Part shown: positions 58,498 through 64,000 of the stretch, one piece after another
How positions within the stretch are numbered: the stretch's first letter is position 1
Layout of the letters: the number at the start of each line of letters is the position of its first letter
Assembly (NCBI RefSeq): GCF_007994075.1
Contig: NZ_VIWU01000001.1
Coordinates: 1,550,001 to 1,614,000, forward strand
Source: Pseudonocardia hierapolitana
Lineage (GTDB): Bacteria > Actinomycetota > Actinomycetes > Mycobacteriales > Pseudonocardiaceae
Reading direction: 5' to 3'
Length of the DNA: 64,000 nt
The notes under the pieces: generated by a model
Told to the model about the DNA's origin: nothing
The model's database searches: none
The model's input: the letters and a program-made list of their open reading frames with translations, nothing else
Translations under genes and position numbers: made by a program

Positions 58498-59687
58498 GCC
58501 GCATCGAGCGGCCGGCGCCGGCCGAGGACGTCCAGGCCGTCGCCGAGCGCCAGCGCGCCGCGCGGGCCCTGCTGCGCACCCCGCTCCTGCACGCCGACGG
58601 ACCGGGCGCCGACGACCTGCGGCTCGTGCGCCGCCACCGGATGGATCTGGAGCGCCTGTTCGCCGACGGCTTCGGCTACCGGCTCGTCGTCGACCCGGGC
58701 GCCGCGCGGTTGTTCAAGACCGGGCTCGGGCGCGACGCCACCCGCCCGCTGCGCCGCCGCGGCGGCAAGCCCTTCACGCCGCGCATGTACGCGCTGCTCT
58801 GCCTCACCGTGGCCGCCCTGGGCCGCGGGAAGTCGCAGCTGTTGGTCGACGAGCTGGTGGCGCAGGTCCGGTCGGCCGCCGTCGACGCGGGCCTCGACGT
58901 CGACCTCGACTCCATCACCGATCGCCGTGCACTGCACGCGGCGTTGTCGGCCCTGGCCGACCTCGGCGTGCTGCACGAGCGCGACGGCGACCTGGAGCAC
59001 TGGGCCGACCACCGCACCGCCTCCCTGCTCGACGTCCGCCGCGACCGGCTGGGGCTGCTCGTCTCGGCCGTCCTCGCTGGCGCCGACGGGCCGGACGACC
59101 TCATCGACCGCGCCGCGCTGCCCTCCGCTGCCGGTGGCGCCCGCGTCGCCGTGCGCCGCCGCGTCGTCGAGTCGCCGATCCTGTCGGTCGACGCGCTCAC
59201 CGAGGAGCAGACCGAGTGGTGGCGGCGCGGCCGCAACCGGGAGCGCGAGTGGTTCGCCGACCGCCTCGGCCTGCAGGTCGAGCTGCGCGCCGAGGGCGCC
59301 GTCGCGATCGACCCGGACGGCGAGCTCACCGACGTCGAGTTCCCCGCGGGCGGGTCCGGCCGGCACCTGGCGCTCCTGCTGCTGGAGGCGCTCGTCGCCC
59401 GGCTCCGGCCGGGCGCGCGCGAAGCCGCCGCTCCCGAGCGGGTGTGGCGCCGCGCCGACCCGGAGCTCGTCGCGGCCGTGTCGGCGGAGGTCATCGCCGA
59501 GTGGGGCGCCGGTCTCAAGCGGGAGCACCGGGAGAACACCGAGCACGCGGTCACCGAGGCCCGGCAGGTGCTCGTCGACTTCGGGCTGGTGCGCGTCGAG
59601 CCCGACGGCGGCTGGCTGCTCCACGCCGCTGCGGCGCGCTACGCCGTCACCGCGACGCTCGCCGGGGACGGACAGGGGGACGCGTGA
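58494..59687 (+). CDS. jetB: Wadjet type II JetB (DUF2398/TIGR02678)
   Basis: 397 residues, ATG in an ATGA overlap with jetA. Recognisable features are RLFADGFGYRLVVDPGAARLFK near 50 and a PFTPRMYALLCLTVAALGRG segment near 92, typical of TIGR02678. The family is the MukE-like winged-helix subunit that binds JetA and DNA. Order and overlaps are those of other type II Wadjet loci. Its stop overlaps the JetC start as GTGA. Confidence 0.9.
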   Translation: MSRIERPAPAEDVQAVAERQRAARALLRTPLLHADGPGADDLRLVRRHRMDLERLFADGFGYRLVVDPGAARLFKTGLGRDATRPLRRRGGKPFTPRMYALLCLTVAALGRGKSQLLVDELVAQVRSAAVDAGLDVDLDSITDRRALHAALSALADLGVLHERDGDLEHWADHRTASLLDVRRDRLGLLVSAVLAGADGPDDLIDRAALPSAAGGARVAVRRRVVESPILSVDALTEEQTEWWRRGRNREREWFADRLGLQVELRAEGAVAIDPDGELTDVEFPAGGSGRHLALLLLEALVARLRPGAREAAAPERVWRRADPELVAAVSAEVIAEWGAGLKREHRENTEHAVTEARQVLVDFGLVRVEPDGGWLLHAAAARYAVTATLAGDGQGDA

Positions 59688-62600
59688 ACGACCGGTTCCG
59701 GCTCGCCCGCGCGGGCGTCCTCAACGTCTGGCAGTACGACGACCAGGTCTTCGAGTTCGCCGAGGGGCGGCTGCTGCTGCGCGGCTCCAACGGCGCCGGC
59801 AAGTCGAAGACCCTCGAGATGCTGCTGCCGTTCGTCCTCGACGGCGACAAGGCCCGCATGACGGCGTCGGGTCGCCATCACACCAGCCTGCTCTGGCTCA
59901 TGCTCGACGGGTACACCGGGCAGAACCGGGCCGGGTACCTGTGGGTCGAGTTCGCCACCGCGAGCGAGTCGTTCACCTGCGGCGTCGGTGTGCGGGCGTC
60001 GCAGTCCGCGCGCCAGGCGTCGGCCTGGTACTTCACCCTGCCCGGCCGCATCGGCGCCGACCTGCACCTGGAGGACGACGCCGGCCCGCTCGCCCGCGAC
60101 CGGCTGCGCGCGGCGGTCGAGGAGCGGGGCGGGCACTTCTTCGACTCGCCCCGGGCCTACAAGCAGCACGTCGGCCGCACCCTGTTCGGGCTCGAACCGC
60201 TGCAGTACGACGAGTTGCTGCGGCTGCTGTATTGGCTGCGGCAGCCGCAGGTCGGCGAGGACATCGAGCCGGCCCGGCTGGCCGAGCAGCTCGTGCAGGC
60301 GCTGCCGCAGATCGACGACGACGCCGTCCGCTCCGCGGGCGACACCTTCGACGAGCTCGCGGCGTTCGGCGAGCAGCTCGACCGGCAGCGGCGCAGCGCG
60401 GAAGGGGTGGCGGCCTTCGCCCGGGTCTACGCCGACCACGCCCGCGAGGTGCTGCGGGCCCGCGGGTCCGACGTCGCCGCCGCCCACAGCGAACGCACGC
60501 GGCTCACCCGCGAGGTCGACCGGTGCAGAGCGCGGCTGGCGGAGATCGTCGGGGAGCGAGAGTCGGCGCAGCGGGAACGTTCCGACGCCGGCCGCGAGCG
60601 CGCCACGCTCGCCGCCCGGCTCGCCGAGCTGCGTGCCGACCCGCTCATGCGCACCGAGCGCGAGCTGGCCGGCCGTCGCGAGCTGGCGGGCGAGCGGCGG
60701 CAGGCGGCCCAGCGCGCGGAGCGCGCCGCGGCGGCCGCGCGGCAGCGGGCCGAACAGTCGGGTGCCCGGGTCCACACCGACGCCGGGCGGTTGGGGGAAG
60801 ACCTGCGGGCGTACGCGTCGGCGGCCGGCCGGCACGCGGCCGACCTCGCCCGGCTCGGTGCCCGCACCAGCTTGGCGGTCGCCCCCGACCTGCACGAACC
60901 GCACCTCACGGCGGCCGCCGACGCCGGGCCGCTCACCGACGCGCTCCACCGGCACGAGGGCTCGGTCGAGGCGGCGCGTCCGGTGCTCGGCGAGCTGCGG
61001 GCCGCGGTGCAGGTCGTCGAGGAGGCGCTCGCCGCTTTCGACCGGGCCGCCACCGAGCGGGAACGCGCCGAGGAGCACGCGGCGCGGGTCGAGCAGCAGG
61101 CCGAAGCCGAACGCGGGCTGCTCGCCGACGCCCGCGGCAGCGCCGAGCGCGCCGAGTCGGCCTACGCCGCCGCCCTCGACGGCTGGCGCACCGCCCCGCA
61201 CGCCGTTCCGTTCGAGCTCCCCGCCCAGCTCACCGTCGAGGCGGTCACCGCCCTAGCAGCCGACGCCCGCGCCGTGGCCGCACCCGTGCTGGAGGGGCTG
61301 CGCGTGCAGCAGGCCGCCGCGGCAGCCGACCGGGCGGCGGCCGAGCGGGCCCTTGCCGAGGCGTCCCGCAGGCGGGCCGCGGTCGTCGCCGAGTCCGATC
61401 CCGCACCGGCGCAGCCGGCGTGGGCGCGTTCTCCGCGCGACGGCGCCGACGGGGCACCGCTGTGGCGCCTGATCGACTTCGCCGACGGTGTCGACGACGC
61501 CCGGCGGGCGGGCGTCGAGGCGGCGCTCGAGGCGTCCGGTTTGCTCGACGCCTGGGTGCGGGCCGACGGGGCCGTGCTCGACGCCGACCGGCACGACACA
61601 GTGCTCTCCGCAGGCCCCGGGGTCGCCGGGCCGTCGCTGACCACGCTGCTCGTGCCCGATCCGCCGGAGTCGAGCCCGGTCACCGGCGACGTCGTGGCGG
61701 GCGTCCTCGCCCGGGTCGCCCTCGGTCCCGGTGTCGAGCCGCAGGACGGCGCCGCCGTTGCGGTGGACGGCAGCTGGCGGCTGGGCCCGCTCACCGGCCG
61801 CGCCGCCAAGCCGGCCGCGCAGTACATCGGCTCCACGGCGCGGGCGGCGGAGCGGGCGCGGCGGATCGCGGAGCTCGACGCGCTGATCGCCGAGCACACC
61901 GCGGCCCGGGAGTCCGCCGCGGCCGCCGAACGGACGGCCGCCGACACCGCGCGTGCCATCGAGTCCTGGCTCACCGCGGCGCCGGCCACCGACGAGCTGG
62001 TCGCCGCGTGGACCCGGTTGGAGGAGCGCACGCGCAGCGCCGAGCGGGCCGAACGGCTGGTCACGGAGGCCGAGGAGGCGGCCGCCCGCGCCCGGTCGGT
62101 GGAGGCCGCGCACCGGCGGGAGCTGCACGACCTCGCCACCGCGCACGACCTCCCCACCGAGGCCGGCCCGCTCGGCGCGCGCCGGGAAGCGCTGCGCTCT
62201 CTCGACACCGCGCTCGCCACCCACGTCGAGCGCGGCGGTGCGCTGGCCGCGCGGCTGGGCCGCTGGTCCGACGACGCGTCCGCCCACGAAGCGTTGCTCG
62301 CCGAGGCCGAGGAGATGGCGCAGGAGGCCGAGGACGCCGCCGGCCGCGCCGCGGAGGCACAGGCCGCGGCCGACGAACTGGAAGCGACGGTCGGTGCCCC
62401 GCTCCGGGAGATCCGCCGTCGCATCGAGGTGGCCGAGGAGCGGGACTCCACCCTGCGCCGCCGCGAAGCCGAGCTCGGCAAACGGGTGGAGGAGCTGCTG
62501 GTCACGGGCGGAGCGGCCGAGCAGGCGGCCCGCGACGCCGAGGACCGCCTCGCCGAGCACGTGCCGGTGCTGGCCGCGGCGGTCACCGCGCTCTCCGGGC

Positions 62601-63712
62601 TGGCCGACGTTCCGGGTCTGCTCGCGTCGGGTGACGACCAGGCCACGGAGAGCGACATGGCGCTCGGCCTCGCCCGTGGCTTCACCGCGGGCGGTCCCGT
62701 CCCGGCGGCGGTGCTCGCGCTCGCCCGCCGCTTCGCCGCACTGCCGGCGCCCGCCGGGCCTGCGACCACCGCGGCGGTCTTCGCCGCGTGGCAGGAGGCG
62801 GCCAGCGGGCCGGCGGGGGACGTCGACCCGCGGGTCGTCGACGACGGGGTGGCGCTCGCCGTCATCGGTCGCGACGACGCCGGCGAGCACCCGATCGGCG
62901 TTCTGGCTCAGCGCCTGGCCGCGGCCGTCAGGCGCGACGCCGACCTGCTCACCGAGCGGGAGCGGCGGCTGTTCGAGGAGCACATCCTCGGCGACCTCGG
63001 CGAGTCGCTGCGCGCGCGAAGGCTCGAGGCCGAGGAACTGGTCACCGAGATGAACAACCAGCTGCGCGGGGTCAGCACCAGCCAGGGCATCCACGTGCAG
63101 CTGCGGTGGCACCTGCGCGACGACGTGTCCGGCGACGCCGGCCGCGCCGTCGAGCTGCTCGGGAGGCCGGTGGGCGCGCTGCTGCCCGACGAGCGCCGTG
63201 AGCTGCGGGACGCCCTGCACCGGTTGATCGAGGCCTCCCGCGCCGACGCTCCCGAGGACTCCTACACCGAGCACCTCACCCGCGCCCTGGACTACCGCCG
63301 CTGGTTCGCATTCCGCATCCGCTACACCCGCCCCGAGACCGCGGGCACCTGGCACGACCTGCACCGGCGCTCGCCGCTGTCGCAGGGCGAGCAGAAGGTC
63401 GTCTGCTACCTGCCGCTGTTCGCCGCGGCGGCCGCACACTTCAGCTCGCTCGCCGGAGCGGCCCCGCACTCGCCCCGGTTCGTGCTGCTCGACGACGCCT
63501 TCCCGAAGATCGACGTCCGCACCCACCCGCTGCTGTTCGGCCTGCTCGTGCAGCTCGACCTGGACTTCGTCGTCACCAGCGAGCGGCTGTGGGGCGACCA
63601 CGACACCGTGCCCTCGCTCGCCATCTACGAAGCGCTGCGCGACCCGAACGAGCGCGGGATCGCCCAGTACCGGCACACCTGGGACGGCCAGCGGCTGCAC
63701 GCGGTCGGATGA
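59684..63712 (+). CDS. jetC: Wadjet type II JetC SMC ATPase (TIGR02680)
   Basis: 1342 residues, GTG in the GTGA overlap. Walker A LRGSNGAGKSKTLEMLLPFV near 32-50 is diagnostic of the TIGR02680 MukB/SbcC-like family. About 230-1150 is coiled coil, Ala/Glu/Arg-rich, with a globular middle (a WRLIDFADGVDDARRAG region near 595) likely to be the hinge/toprim-like insertion. The signature PLSQGEQKVVCYLPLF is near 1230 and Walker B VLLDDAFPKIDVR near 1268, followed by the VTSERLWG segment. It is the DNA-translocating motor of the anti-plasmid complex. Confidence 0.92.
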   Translation: MNDRFRLARAGVLNVWQYDDQVFEFAEGRLLLRGSNGAGKSKTLEMLLPFVLDGDKARMTASGRHHTSLLWLMLDGYTGQNRAGYLWVEFATASESFTCGVGVRASQSARQASAWYFTLPGRIGADLHLEDDAGPLARDRLRAAVEERGGHFFDSPRAYKQHVGRTLFGLEPLQYDELLRLLYWLRQPQVGEDIEPARLAEQLVQALPQIDDDAVRSAGDTFDELAAFGEQLDRQRRSAEGVAAFARVYADHAREVLRARGSDVAAAHSERTRLTREVDRCRARLAEIVGERESAQRERSDAGRERATLAARLAELRADPLMRTERELAGRRELAGERRQAAQRAERAAAAARQRAEQSGARVHTDAGRLGEDLRAYASAAGRHAADLARLGARTSLAVAPDLHEPHLTAAADAGPLTDALHRHEGSVEAARPVLGELRAAVQVVEEALAAFDRAATERERAEEHAARVEQQAEAERGLLADARGSAERAESAYAAALDGWRTAPHAVPFELPAQLTVEAVTALAADARAVAAPVLEGLRVQQAAAAADRAAAERALAEASRRRAAVVAESDPAPAQPAWARSPRDGADGAPLWRLIDFADGVDDARRAGVEAALEASGLLDAWVRADGAVLDADRHDTVLSAGPGVAGPSLTTLLVPDPPESSPVTGDVVAGVLARVALGPGVEPQDGAAVAVDGSWRLGPLTGRAAKPAAQYIGSTARAAERARRIAELDALIAEHTAARESAAAAERTAADTARAIESWLTAAPATDELVAAWTRLEERTRSAERAERLVTEAEEAAARARSVEAAHRRELHDLATAHDLPTEAGPLGARREALRSLDTALATHVERGGALAARLGRWSDDASAHEALLAEAEEMAQEAEDAAGRAAEAQAAADELEATVGAPLREIRRRIEVAEERDSTLRRREAELGKRVEELLVTGGAAEQAARDAEDRLAEHVPVLAAAVTALSGLADVPGLLASGDDQATESDMALGLARGFTAGGPVPAAVLALARRFAALPAPAGPATTAAVFAAWQEAASGPAGDVDPRVVDDGVALAVIGRDDAGEHPIGVLAQRLAAAVRRDADLLTERERRLFEEHILGDLGESLRARRLEAEELVTEMNNQLRGVSTSQGIHVQLRWHLRDDVSGDAGRAVELLGRPVGALLPDERRELRDALHRLIEASRADAPEDSYTEHLTRALDYRRWFAFRIRYTRPETAGTWHDLHRRSPLSQGEQKVVCYLPLFAAAAAHFSSLAGAAPHSPRFVLLDDAFPKIDVRTHPLLFGLLVQLDLDFVVTSERLWGDHDTVPSLAIYEALRDPNERGIAQYRHTWDGQRLHAVG

Positions 63713-63731
63713 GCGTCGGCGAGGCCGAGCG

Positions 63732-64000
63732 ATGAGTGCCGGCTGGCTCGACGACCCGGCACTACGACGGGTTTGGCAGGTGCTGCGGGAGCGCCTCGAA
63801 GCGCGGGGGCTGCGGGCCGAGGGACGGGTCGTGCTGCATGGCCTCAACCGGGAGGAGCGCCACGCCGTCGCCGGGCTCCTCGGACGCAGCGTGGTGCGCG
63901 AGCGGATCGGCATCGACCTGGCCGGCCTCGACGCCGACCTCGAAGCGCGGTCCGGGATCGGCGGGCTGGTCGCCGTGGTCGAGCACGCCACCGGGGCGCC
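63732..64000 (+). CDS. jetD: Wadjet type II JetD nuclease subunit, N-terminus only (DUF3323/DUF2399)
   Basis: ATG at 63732 with GAGG seven bases upstream; 89 codons are visible before the right edge. The start MSAGWLDDPALRRVWQVLRE and LRAEGRVVLHGLNREERHAV fit the DUF3323 N-terminal part of type II JetD. The DUF2399 toprim nuclease half that cuts plasmids lies beyond the window. An eight-base-upstream alternative ATG at 63709 closes after seven codons. The call rests mainly on position after jetC. Confidence 0.8.
   Translation, partial: MSAGWLDDPALRRVWQVLRERLEARGLRAEGRVVLHGLNREERHAVAGLLGRSVVRERIGIDLAGLDADLEARSGIGGLVAVVEHATGA

Noticed and set aside
61253..63991. Minus-strand frame of about 900 codons opposite jetC
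   Set aside because: Shadow of the SMC coiled-coil gene; no motif.
1..64000. CRISPR arrays, tRNA or rRNA genes, integrases, IS elements, attachment sites
   Set aside because: No regularly spaced repeats, cloverleaf-like runs or transposase/integrase motifs were seen on reading; long perfect repeats other than those listed were not found by eye.

Overview
The window is very G+C-rich, densely coded DNA with GTG/ATG starts, GTGA/ATGA stop-start overlaps and Wadjet proteins of the TIGR02677/02678/02680 type. That points to a high-GC actinobacterium, plausibly Pseudonocardiales-like; the genus cannot be fixed from this sequence. Almost every gene belongs to a family known from anti-phage, anti-plasmid or DNA-modification systems, and there is no housekeeping metabolism, tRNA, rRNA, integrase or CRISPR array. 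I read it as an internal slice of a large defence island, with both end genes cut by the window edges.

Layout. (1) 1-2547, minus strand: a truncated DUF4011 superfamily I helicase with a transglutaminase-like N-terminus. (2) 2946-28114, plus strand: ten co-directional, tightly packed genes. They encode a Ser/Thr kinase fused to a DEXH helicase, DUF1998 and a Vsr-like nuclease; an SNF2-type helicase resembling DrmD; an Eco57I-class adenine methyltransferase; a PIN-like RNase with a C-terminal FHA domain; a TerY-like vWA protein; a second kinase with a zinc ribbon; a Dna2/Upf1-type SF1 helicase; an unrecognised protein; a coiled-coil McrB-like AAA+ GTPase/ATPase; and a DUF2357-like protein with zinc clusters. 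This is the best candidate for an undescribed system: DISARM-like DNA handling, a kinase/FHA/vWA phospho-signalling circuit and McrB-type effector machinery in one transcription unit. (3) 28115-30033: a lower-GC insert with a PIN_8-type nuclease gene that reads antisense through a dead copy of the start of the next gene.

(4) 30034-40277: a RelE-like/UvrD helicase fusion, an Mrr-type endonuclease, an HTH-methyltransferase-specificity fusion, a divergent Rad50-like ATPase with a small partner, two small membrane proteins and a PD-(D/E)xK nuclease. (5) 40332-49285: an unrecognised 962-residue protein, a second large DUF1998 helicase (a Druantia-like pairing) and, overlapping it, a complete primary-type sigma-70 factor. 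(6) 49297-51639, minus: a DUF262/DUF1524 GmrSD-like protein, followed by a frameshifted gene remnant. (7) 52133-56713: a CHAT protease gene divergent from a zinc-ribbon protein and a membrane protein. (8) 56968-64000: type II Wadjet jetABC and the start of jetD.

A 15-bp imperfect palindrome, GTTGAC-N3-G(T/C)NAAC, occurs upstream of the ten-gene operon and again, in more than one copy, between the divergent methyltransferase and Rad50-like genes 32 kb away. The two units may therefore be co-regulated, perhaps by the HTH domain at the front of that methyltransferase. Functional calls rest on motifs read by eye; no database search was possible.
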